Below are positions 1 to 5,697 of a stretch of DNA of 5,697 bases, in pieces. The DNA is from an uncultured archaeon (GTDB taxonomy: Archaea > Thermoproteota > Nitrososphaeria > Nitrososphaerales > CALBXV01): NCBI GenBank assembly GCA_937890045.1, contig CALBXV010000460.1, positions 1 through 5,697 on the forward strand, read 5' to 3'. The notes under the pieces are model-generated. The model was not told where the DNA came from. It worked only from the letters and a program-made list of their open reading frames with translations, and ran no database searches. The translations under genes were made by a program, and so were the position numbers. How positions within the stretch are numbered: the stretch's first letter is position 1; the number at the start of each line of letters is the position of its first letter.

Positions 1-11
1 AAAACTCGCAT
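1..11 (-). CDS. 5' tip of the next gene, running off the left edge
   Basis: Only the first three codons (Met-Arg-Val) and part of a fourth are inside the window, so no product can be named. The start is supported by a perfect GGAGG at 23-19, seven bases before the ATG at 11-9, which is the best translation signal in the window. The same frame stays open upstream to a stop at 74-72 and contains adjacent TTG (41-39) and GTG (38-36) codons, so a slightly longer product beginning in the hairpin region is possible but less likely. The gene follows the four-gene cluster in the same direction after a 137-base gap, so it may be a separate unit. Confidence 0.5.
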
Positions 12-18
12 TAAAAAG

Positions 19-23
19 CCTCC
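19..23 (-). promoter_or_regulatory. Strong Shine-Dalgarno for the left-edge gene
   Basis: The minus strand reads GGAGG followed by a seven-base T-rich spacer and ATG. It decides the start of the partial gene at the left edge. It also argues that the gap at 12-148 is a real leader or intergenic region rather than the inside of a gene. Confidence 0.6.
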
Positions 24-33
24 AATAAATGAA

Positions 34-55
34 GGCACCAATTTACCTTGATGCC
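34..55 (-). other. Stem-loop upstream of the left-edge gene
   Basis: Read on the minus strand, GGCATCAA (55-48) pairs with TTGGTGCC (41-34), giving eight base pairs with one G-U wobble around the six-base loop GGTAAA. It is followed by the moderately U-rich TTCATTTATT and then the Shine-Dalgarno ten bases downstream. Two roles fit. It could be a weak intrinsic terminator or attenuator closing the four-gene transcript. It could also be a leader hairpin that tunes access to the ribosome binding site. The tail is interrupted and not a clean U-run, so strong termination is doubtful. Confidence 0.4.
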
Positions 56-61
56 ACCCTT

Positions 62-69
62 GTTTTATA
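62..69 (-). promoter_or_regulatory. Possible promoter box TATAAAAC
   Basis: The minus strand reads TATAAAAC about 50 bases before the ATG at 11. It matches six of eight positions of the T4-type late promoter consensus TATAAATA and would also serve as a sigma-70-like -10 (TATAAA). No convincing -35 lies 16-18 bases upstream. It is the most sensibly placed promoter-like string for the left-edge gene, but AT-rich DNA produces such strings often. Confidence 0.2.
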
Positions 70-77
70 GTCTAAAT

Positions 78-122
78 GTAGAGGGATAGGTCTTTCAGGA
101 TTTTCACCCGTGTTAGCTCTAC
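78..122 (-). other. Candidate structured RNA element in the gap
   Basis: In the minus-strand RNA, GUAGAG (122-117) pairs perfectly with CUCUAC (83-78). Enclosed between them is a smaller hairpin, CGGG (110-107) with CCUG (99-96), around the loop UGAAAAU. The stretch 37-130 is about 40 percent GC by hand count, whereas a sample of coding sequence at 2161-2220 is 20 percent. Higher GC and nested complementarity suggest a folded leader RNA. I do not recognise a known riboswitch class, and the pairs could be chance in so short a region. Confidence 0.25.
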
Positions 123-148
123 TCGACTTATATATAAATAGTTAGTTA

Positions 149-1693
149 CTACAGTAAATCATAAAGTTTATTGTATGGTTTAAAAAATGGTGACGGATTA
201 TAATCTAATATTCTTCTCCAATTATGTTTCAAAATATCTTCCATTTCGTGATACCACTCGTGTATTTCTTCTAAACTCATATCACACAGCCGTTTGATTT
301 CATCCACTATCATCAGAAAGCGTTTTTCACAATCTTCTTCCTCATCATAACTTTCATCAATCCAAGGTGAAAATGTTTTAAATCCCTGTTTGCGTAGATG
401 TTGTAATGAATGTGCAGGCCCAACCCAAATAAATGGTTTAAATTGTCCCAAATCCTTCCAAAATTTTTCATCAGGATGGCACCAAGTAGTATCAAAACTT
501 GTAGAACTCACTACTGAAAAATAACATTGATTATATACAGTTGGAAAAACGTCTATCCATGAGGATAACCAAACATGCTCCATCTCTTTTTCATTTAAAT
601 CTACAGTAAATGAACCTTGTTTTATTACTTTATCCCAATAAGGCATTATTTTTGCCTTTTCTTCTTCTGTATATATTGGTGTTCGTATATTTCTATAAGT
701 AGGTTGATACTTATCAGCTTCAGCTGCACTTATAGCATATACAGAAGCTAAACTTACCAATCCCTTATCTAATAAATTCTCCTTCATCAAATAAGCTACC
801 ATCAATGTTCTATGTAGTTTTGGTTGTCTATTATAACACATATAATGATACGGTCTAATTTCCTTTCTCAATGGATTAAATCTCTCCAATGTATTTATTC
901 TAAATCCATCATGGTGAAAATTTGAATCTTCATCTTCCTTCGTAATTCTTACTGTTTGAGGTGGCTCCCAATTATTTTTATAACACTTATAATCTAATCT
1001 ATACATTGATGAAACATGATTATAATAATAATAAATTGAAATCATTGTAGACTTATCTGTAATATTATTTTTCTCGCAATACTCATCATATTGAACTTCT
1101 AAATTAGCATTATTCGAACAAAATACAAAATTTTTATGTGGCATACCAAATTCTTTACAAAAATTATAAACATCTGTAAAAAATGTTTCATAACAATCAC
1201 CTTCTTGAATAAATGAGAGACACAAAATAGCCCTATCGTTCTTTAAATCTTCCTTTACATCATTTGGCATATTATAATCTATAACTTCAAAAATATAATC
1301 ACTATCTACTGACTGTGGTTGTATTAAATAAACATATTTTTCATCTCGCTTATTTGTTATTAATAACTCATAATCATTACATATTTTTTCATAATTTTCT
1401 TCTTCGGATGCTGGAGTGACTAAAAATCCATAATGTGACATTATTAGAAATGGGTGTTTTTGTTCTGCTCTAATTTTCTTTACTTCCTCACTACCTTCTT
1501 GTAAAAACCAATTTGCATCTTCATGTTCACTTTCTTTAAACTCATTCCATACTAATTCTGGTAAACAATTTGGAAATGGTAATCCCATACTACCATCTCT
1601 CCCAATTTCCTTTCCAAATTTCGATTTAGTACCTGTCCAACTAAAAATTTCCTTAGCTCTTTCATGATATAAAGGTATTCTCTTCCTATCCAT
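149..1693 (-). CDS. Divergent glycosyltransferase-like paralogue (third copy, 514 aa)
   Basis: Predicted soluble 514-residue protein with no signal peptide or membrane segment. Three parts are visible. The N-terminal part (residues 1-130) is unlike the two upstream paralogues. The middle (about 150-317) includes a Rossmann-like strand/helix stretch (KNFVFCSNNANLEVQYDEYC near 187-206) and the block MCYNRQPKLHR (285-295) followed by NLLDKGLVSL (307-316). The C-terminal lobe has DEKFWKDL (408-415), PFIWVGPAHSLQHLRKQGFK (420-439) and TFSPWIDESYD (440-450). This N-R-x-P-x-x-H-R / D-K-G / E-K / D-E-S-Y-D pattern is one I associate with uncharacterised marine-phage and marine-bacterial proteins resembling GT-B glycosyltransferases; the sugar donor and acceptor are unknown. 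The start is ATG at 1693 rather than the in-frame TTG at 1696, because GGGAGAGGG (1705-1697) gives a GGAG core seven bases from the ATG. The start overlaps the upstream stop by 8 bases. The first ~130 residues differ so much that a distinct acceptor is likely (inference). Confidence 0.85.
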   Translation of the reverse strand: MDRKRIPLYHERAKEIFSWTGTKSKFGKEIGRDGSMGLPFPNCLPELVWNEFKESEHEDANWFLQEGSEEVKKIRAEQKHPFLIMSHYGFLVTPASEEENYEKICNDYELLITNKRDEKYVYLIQPQSVDSDYIFEVIDYNMPNDVKEDLKNDRAILCLSFIQEGDCYETFFTDVYNFCKEFGMPHKNFVFCSNNANLEVQYDEYCEKNNITDKSTMISIYYYYNHVSSMYRLDYKCYKNNWEPPQTVRITKEDEDSNFHHDGFRINTLERFNPLRKEIRPYHYMCYNRQPKLHRTLMVAYLMKENLLDKGLVSLASVYAISAAEADKYQPTYRNIRTPIYTEEEKAKIMPYWDKVIKQGSFTVDLNEKEMEHVWLSSWIDVFPTVYNQCYFSVVSSTSFDTTWCHPDEKFWKDLGQFKPFIWVGPAHSLQHLRKQGFKTFSPWIDESYDEEEDCEKRFLMIVDEIKRLCDMSLEEIHEWYHEMEDILKHNWRRILDYNPSPFFKPYNKLYDLL

Positions 1694-3242
1694 CAACCCT
1701 CTCCCATATTTTTAAAAATTGTTTTGTACTTTTCTCTAAATGTGTGTTATTCATAAAAACATCGTAATTATGTATCAATATATCTGATTGATCACCATAC
1801 CAATCTAACATTTTATTTATTGGCATTTCACATAATCTCACCATTTCTTTTAATAATAACTCACTTCTAATATCTGGATCACCTTCGTCATCATAACTTT
1901 CATCTATGAACGGTGAAAAACTCTTATACCCATTTCTTTCCATAAACTTTAAAGTATCTGAATTAATCATTCCCAAAAATGGATGAAAGTTTAAAATTGC
2001 CTTATAAATCTTTTCTGAAAAGAAAACCATATTATTTGACAAAGACCACGTTTCATATATATAAGAAAACATAGTATCTTTATATAACTTTGAATCCCAA
2101 TGATGAAACGAATCTAAAGTATCGTGAGTTTTTCTATCTACAGTCAAAGGTAACTTTTTTAAAAAATCTCTTATATTATACTTATCTCTAACTTTATATA
2201 AATATTTAGTCCGTCCTAATACTTCAAGATGTTTAAACCTAAAATAAAAATCATCAGCAATATCATCTAATATTTCATTATCTTTCAAGGTTTTATTAAA
2301 TTCATAGTCTTCTAAATTAGCACAATCACTAAAAGTTTTAGTTCCTGCATGATCCATTTCCATCTTAGATTTATCTATATTTAATTCAGGAAATAAATGT
2401 GAAATTTCCCTTCTTGGTAAAATACAAGATACTGAACCTTTATCTAACAAATTAAAATAATTTAATCCTAAATGATGAAATAATCTTGAATTTTTTAATC
2501 TCCTACACAAGCACAAATAATGTTTCATTTTATCTAAATTATCTTTTTTATAATTAAAGTGATCCTCAAATCTATCTGTTAAGTGTTTATAATCTGAAGA
2601 AATGGCTCTCTGGCACCAATCAAGTAAAACCCAATTCATAGGTGTTTCAATTTTATTTCGTTTACACCAATTTTTATAATAGTCTACATCTTTATAATTT
2701 GCACTCAAGAATACTATATTTTCTATTGGAAATTTTTCTTCTTCGGCTCGTCTATGAACCACCTCAGCTAAATTAGGATGTTTTCCCATATCTAAAATAC
2801 TCAACTTATCCTCACCATTTATAGGAAATCCTTCAAATGACAAATCTATAGTAACAAGTACTTTACCTTTTCTAATATATTCTTTTGTGTGTTCTTTTAT
2901 ATTATGAAATAGAGTATTTCTTTCGCTATCTCCACCACACCACAATGTTGGCCCACCATTTGTTGCTATAACATATATAAATGTTTCATTATTTTTTATA
3001 TATTCGGTAGTATCTTTATTTCCAAGTTCAGTATATCCATCATAATGGTGTTGTAATATATTATAAATGTTGTGCCAAGCGTTTGTTGGTTGAAAATTAG
3101 AATCAAATAAAGGCAAAGTATCAGAATCATTTGGATACACCCCATCAGGAGAAAATCCACTAAAATCTTTTTTTATTATTTTTCTAATATCAGGTTGTCT
3201 TGTGTAATCCCAATAATCCCACCCAAATTTAATTTCACTCAT
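1686..3242 (-). CDS. Glycosyltransferase-like paralogue (second copy, 518 aa)
   Basis: Predicted soluble protein, closely related to the gene just upstream: roughly half of the first 63 residues are identical by eye. The N-terminal signature is FGWDYWDY (6-13), QPDI (16-19) and YPNDSDTLPLF (36-46). A Rossmann-like segment follows (GKVLVTIDLSFEGFP 126-140; FPIENIVFLSAN 171-182; YYKNWCKRNKI 188-198). The middle block is HYLCLCRRLKNSRLFHHLGL (241-260) and NLLDKGSVS (264-272). The C-terminal lobe has FFSEKIYKAIL (407-417), NGYKSFSPFIDESYDDEGD (437-455), RLCEM (469-473) and QSDILIHN (485-492). The S-E-K segment followed by a hydrophobic strand and loop recalls the donor-binding lobe of GT-B enzymes such as family 10 fucosyltransferases; that is inference, not a family match. 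ATG overlaps the upstream stop as ATGA (4 bases) with no good Shine-Dalgarno, so it probably depends on translational coupling. Coding is certain; the enzymatic call is tentative. Confidence 0.88.
   Translation of the reverse strand: MSEIKFGWDYWDYTRQPDIRKIIKKDFSGFSPDGVYPNDSDTLPLFDSNFQPTNAWHNIYNILQHHYDGYTELGNKDTTEYIKNNETFIYVIATNGGPTLWCGGDSERNTLFHNIKEHTKEYIRKGKVLVTIDLSFEGFPINGEDKLSILDMGKHPNLAEVVHRRAEEEKFPIENIVFLSANYKDVDYYKNWCKRNKIETPMNWVLLDWCQRAISSDYKHLTDRFEDHFNYKKDNLDKMKHYLCLCRRLKNSRLFHHLGLNYFNLLDKGSVSCILPRREISHLFPELNIDKSKMEMDHAGTKTFSDCANLEDYEFNKTLKDNEILDDIADDFYFRFKHLEVLGRTKYLYKVRDKYNIRDFLKKLPLTVDRKTHDTLDSFHHWDSKLYKDTMFSYIYETWSLSNNMVFFSEKIYKAILNFHPFLGMINSDTLKFMERNGYKSFSPFIDESYDDEGDPDIRSELLLKEMVRLCEMPINKMLDWYGDQSDILIHNYDVFMNNTHLEKSTKQFLKIWERVDG
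1697..1705 (-). promoter_or_regulatory. Shine-Dalgarno inside the preceding gene
   Basis: The minus strand reads GGGAGAGGG, then TTG, then ATG. The purine run lies within the last codons (W-E-R-V) of the preceding gene. It places GGAG seven bases from the ATG at 1693 and so decides that start. The other two overlapping starts in the cluster, at 3242 and 4735, show no comparable site, so this copy may be translated independently as well as by coupling. Confidence 0.55.
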
Positions 3243-4735
3243 AATATATTATACAATTCTTTAATTTTATTAACTGGTTTTATTATAACATCATCCTCAT
3301 AATATTTTTTAAAATTATGAATAAGAATATCAGATTGTTTAGTATACCAATCCAACATTTCTGTTTTACTCATTTCACATAATCTATTAACTTCCGATAA
3401 TAACATTTTTGACCTAACATCAAAATCTTCTTCATTATCATAACTCTCATCTATAAATGGTGAGAATGTTTTATATCCTTTCTCCTTTAAATATCTCAAA
3501 GTATGTGGATTAGTAACTAATATTGTTGGATGAAAATTTAAAACTGTTTTCCAAAATTTTTCTGATATATAAGTAGTTTTAGTATTATATGCATAACTTT
3601 CATATAAATAAGAAAAAAATGTATCATCATAAAAACTATTATCCCATACACTAAATCCACTAATAGGTGTTCCATCGTCTTGTTTAAAAGATTTTAAATC
3701 AACATACAAAGGTAATTTTTCAAGTAAACTTTTTATATTCTCATCAGATTTTACATAACTTCCGTGTTCCGTATTGCCTATCAATCGAAGTTTAAGTTTT
3801 ATTACTCTAATATATTCTTCAAACTCTGTTATATTTTCATTAAACTCAAAATCTGTTTCATCAGAAGAATCATCTATCCTTGAATCATAAGGGTTAGCTG
3901 CTGCTCCTGGCCATTTTCTTTCATTAAATACTTGTACTTGATTTTTAGGTATAATTAATGAAGTTAATCCCTTTTCGTGTAAATTATAATGATTTAAACC
4001 TAACGAATGATATAAACGCCAATCCTTTACTAACTTACAAAGACTTAAAAAATGTTTTGTAGTTGGTCTACGTACATTCTTTTTCTTATATTCTAAAACT
4101 TCTTCAAAAAGATCCGTTACCTCATTATTTGACTTCTTTACTGCAATTTCAGACCAACACAAATTAATAATATTAATCTTAGTTGGTTCATAATTTACTG
4201 CCTCGGCATTTCCAGTTAAATAACACATATTAGTTAATGGAAATTCTTCTCTATTCGCGGCCGTTTCTATTTCAATTGGTATATTTGGAATTACTCCTGT
4301 TTCTGAAAAAGTTAATTCGTCTAAATTTTCTACTGGATATCCTTCTCCAGACATATCAACTATTACCAATACCTTACCATCTTTAATATAATTTTTAGTA
4401 TGTTGTTTTATATTATGAAATAATTTATTTCTATCATCAGTTTCCCATTCTTGTGGGCCTGATCTAACTCCTATAAGATAAATAAATGGAATATCTCTCT
4501 TTATTAATTCAGTAGTATCTCTATGTGCTACTACTTCATAGTCTTTTAATACATCCAAAAGTTGATGCCACGGATTAGTAACCATATATTCATCATTAAA
4601 CAACGGTAAAGTATCTGAATCATTCGGGTATGTCAAATCTGGTCTGAAATCTTGAAACTTTTCTTCTATTATTTTACTTATGTCTGGTTGATGAGAATAA
4701 TCATAATAATCCCAACCAAAATATAACTTATTCAT
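3239..4735 (-). CDS. Glycosyltransferase-like paralogue (first copy, 498 aa)
   Basis: Predicted soluble 498-residue protein with the same architecture as its downstream neighbour. The N-terminus has FGWDYYDY (6-13), QPDI (16-19) and YPNDSDTLPLF (36-46). A first lobe carries LFHNIKQHTKNYIKDGKVLV (105-124) and the strand FPLTNMCYLTGNAE (165-178). The middle block is KHFLSLCKLVKDWRLYHSLG (227-246) then NLHEKGLTSLI (251-261). The second lobe has TYISEKFWKTVLNFHP (388-403), KGYKTFSPFIDESYD (419-433), NRLCEM (450-455) and QSDILIHN (467-474). It is about 20 residues shorter than the next copy, partly from a shorter stretch around residues 64-110 and 180-190. Its ATG lies inside the tail of the radical SAM gene (8-base overlap, ATGAATAA), with only a weak purine run (AGAAAAG) upstream. 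The product is probably a sugar-nucleotide-dependent transferase acting in the cytosol on a glycan or protein; donor and acceptor cannot be inferred. The coding call is firm and the function moderate to weak. Confidence 0.88.
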   Translation of the reverse strand: MNKLYFGWDYYDYSHQPDISKIIEEKFQDFRPDLTYPNDSDTLPLFNDEYMVTNPWHQLLDVLKDYEVVAHRDTTELIKRDIPFIYLIGVRSGPQEWETDDRNKLFHNIKQHTKNYIKDGKVLVIVDMSGEGYPVENLDELTFSETGVIPNIPIEIETAANREEFPLTNMCYLTGNAEAVNYEPTKINIINLCWSEIAVKKSNNEVTDLFEEVLEYKKKNVRRPTTKHFLSLCKLVKDWRLYHSLGLNHYNLHEKGLTSLIIPKNQVQVFNERKWPGAAANPYDSRIDDSSDETDFEFNENITEFEEYIRVIKLKLRLIGNTEHGSYVKSDENIKSLLEKLPLYVDLKSFKQDDGTPISGFSVWDNSFYDDTFFSYLYESYAYNTKTTYISEKFWKTVLNFHPTILVTNPHTLRYLKEKGYKTFSPFIDESYDNEEDFDVRSKMLLSEVNRLCEMSKTEMLDWYTKQSDILIHNFKKYYEDDVIIKPVNKIKELYNIL

Positions 4736-5697
4736 ATATAAACTTTTCTAATTTTGGAATATAATCCTTAATATGTTGACCTCTATTTAAATCTAGTAAC
4801 TTAGTATGTTTTTTTATTACTTTGTAATGTCTCTCTCGTTCTTCATCATCAAAAGATGTCTCAAAAGTCTTTAAATTACTTTCTAAAATACCCAACCATT
4901 GTTGTTCTCCAATATCCCATACTACATCTTTCTTACTATCAAGAAACTTATTAATATTTTCTAATGCTTCCGCCTTTAAATCTTTTGGTAATAATTTTGC
5001 ATCATGGTGCACGGGATAACTTACCCAATTAGCAAATGGTATTCTCCAAAAACCCAAATCACCTAAATTATATGTCCATTCTAATAAATTGCCCCAATCC
5101 AAAACATTCATCAATTGAAAAGTAGATTGTATTTGTAAATCCATACTAATCTCATCTTTATAAGTTGATATTTTTTTAATATTTTTTTCTATATTTTTCC
5201 ATTTTGAACCATATCTAATATAATCATTTACCTTATCAACACCATCAACACTTACTCCTACTGAAACGTGTCTAAAATTTTCCCACAACCCCAATAGTTC
5301 TTTTTTAATAACTGTTAAGTTCGTGGTATAAGATAAAACTATATTTTGAGATACTTCAAACTTAATACATTTCTTTAAAAATTCATAATGTTCATCTACA
5401 ATCAAAGGTTCTCCACCAAGAAAATTAACGTGTTTTAAATGCATAAAATTTTTCATAAAAAATTCATCTGCCATAAACTTTTCATCTACGGGTAATGTAG
5501 TGCTGGGATAATCCCAAGGTATTTCAATATTCAATAAATCAGATTCTAAATCCCATTGATTTGAATTATTTAAATTACACATTCTACATACTAAATTACA
5601 TTTATTCCCCATAGTAAAGTCTAAAAATGTTATAAATGGTTTTTCTATAATACCTTCTTCATCAACTGAATCCAACATTATTCCTTTTAAATATCCA
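4728..5697 (-). CDS. Radical SAM protein, N-terminus beyond window (probable twitch-type)
   Basis: Radical SAM enzymes use a [4Fe-4S] cluster to cleave S-adenosylmethionine to a 5'-deoxyadenosyl radical. Numbering from the Met at 5678: the cluster motif CxxxCxxC is C27-NLV-C31-RM-C34, the SAM-binding GGEP is 88-91, and TTN (118-120) and SVDGVDKVNDYIRYG (143-157) are further barrel elements. The C-terminus (LDLNRGQHIKDYIPKLEKF, 295-313) ends like phage and marine proteins of the N-terminal-twitch radical SAM family. No second cysteine cluster is visible, so this part holds one cluster. The frame stays open through six further codons to position 5694, and in the twitch family a cysteine-bearing domain precedes the barrel. 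I therefore treat the gene as 5'-truncated by the window. AAGGA just before the 5678 ATG could make it a real start, but the spacing of three bases is short. It overlaps the first transferase-like gene by 8 bases, which ties its role to that cluster; the substrate is unknown. Confidence 0.88.
   Translation of the reverse strand, partial: GYLKGIMLDSVDEEGIIEKPFITFLDFTMGNKCNLVCRMCNLNNSNQWDLESDLLNIEIPWDYPSTTLPVDEKFMADEFFMKNFMHLKHVNFLGGEPLIVDEHYEFLKKCIKFEVSQNIVLSYTTNLTVIKKELLGLWENFRHVSVGVSVDGVDKVNDYIRYGSKWKNIEKNIKKISTYKDEISMDLQIQSTFQLMNVLDWGNLLEWTYNLGDLGFWRIPFANWVSYPVHHDAKLLPKDLKAEALENINKFLDSKKDVVWDIGEQQWLGILESNLKTFETSFDDEERERHYKVIKKHTKLLDLNRGQHIKDYIPKLEKFIYE

Noticed and set aside
96..110. GGTGAAAATCC-like string resembling part of a cobalamin riboswitch core
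   Set aside because: The accompanying conserved boxes, such as GCCACTG, are absent and the flanking pairing does not match, so a known cobalamin riboswitch cannot be supported.
96..112. Possible tRNA T-arm around a seven-base loop
   Set aside because: The loop reads TGAAAAT instead of TTCRANN, and no acceptor, D-arm or anticodon arm fits nearby.
133..140. Exact T4-type late promoter string TATAAATA on the plus strand
   Set aside because: It points rightward into the antisense of the third paralogue. The same string also appears on the plus strand inside genes at 2197-2204 and 3603-3610, so chance in AT-rich DNA is the better explanation.
313..495. A 60-codon minus-strand open frame with an ATG
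   Set aside because: It lies entirely within the third paralogue in another frame, overlapping its conserved C-terminal block. It has no recognisable domain, so it is a shadow frame.
1694..1696. In-frame TTG as an alternative start of the third paralogue
   Set aside because: ATG follows directly, and the Shine-Dalgarno spacing (seven bases from GGAG) fits the ATG better.
149..5697. CRISPR array, insertion sequence or attachment site
   Set aside because: No short regularly spaced repeats, no transposase-like frame and no terminal inverted or direct repeats were seen. The repetition present is protein-level paralogy.

Overview
This is a compact, strongly AT-rich block in which every supported gene lies on the minus strand, so transcription runs from right to left. 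I read it as a marine T4-like (myovirus-type) phage or an uncultured marine bacterium. The reasons are the low GC, the very tight gene packing, and two families that I associate with marine viral genomes: a 'twitch'-type radical SAM protein and a roughly 500-residue glycosyltransferase-like family. No virion, replication or ribosomal marker is present, so the host assignment is inference.

Layout in transcription order. (1) 5697-4728: a radical SAM protein with an intact CxxxCxxC motif and GGEP motif. Its reading frame is still open at the window edge, so its N-terminus is probably missing. (2) 4735-3239, (3) 3242-1686 and (4) 1693-149: three consecutive paralogues of 498, 518 and 514 residues. 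The two upstream copies are close relatives along their whole length. The third is diverged in its first ~130 residues but keeps the same middle and C-terminal blocks. All four genes overlap end to start (8, 4 and 8 bases), so they almost certainly form one translationally coupled operon. (5) 148-12: a non-coding gap that is clearly richer in GC than the genes and can form two stem-loops in the minus-strand RNA. (6) At 11-9 an ATG with an excellent Shine-Dalgarno sequence begins another gene that runs off the left edge.

The three paralogues look like two-lobed, cytosolic, GT-B-like sugar transferases. Their C-terminal lobe carries an S-E-K-[FI] segment and an [YF]-K-[ST]-F-S-P-[FW]-I-D-E-S-Y-D block. 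The working hypothesis is a surface-glycan or glycosylation cassette, with the radical SAM enzyme supplying or modifying a precursor or a target residue. Neither the substrate nor the radical chemistry can be read from this sequence. The most notable points are the tandem triplication next to a radical SAM gene, the strongly retained C-terminal block in all three copies, and the structured gap at the left end.
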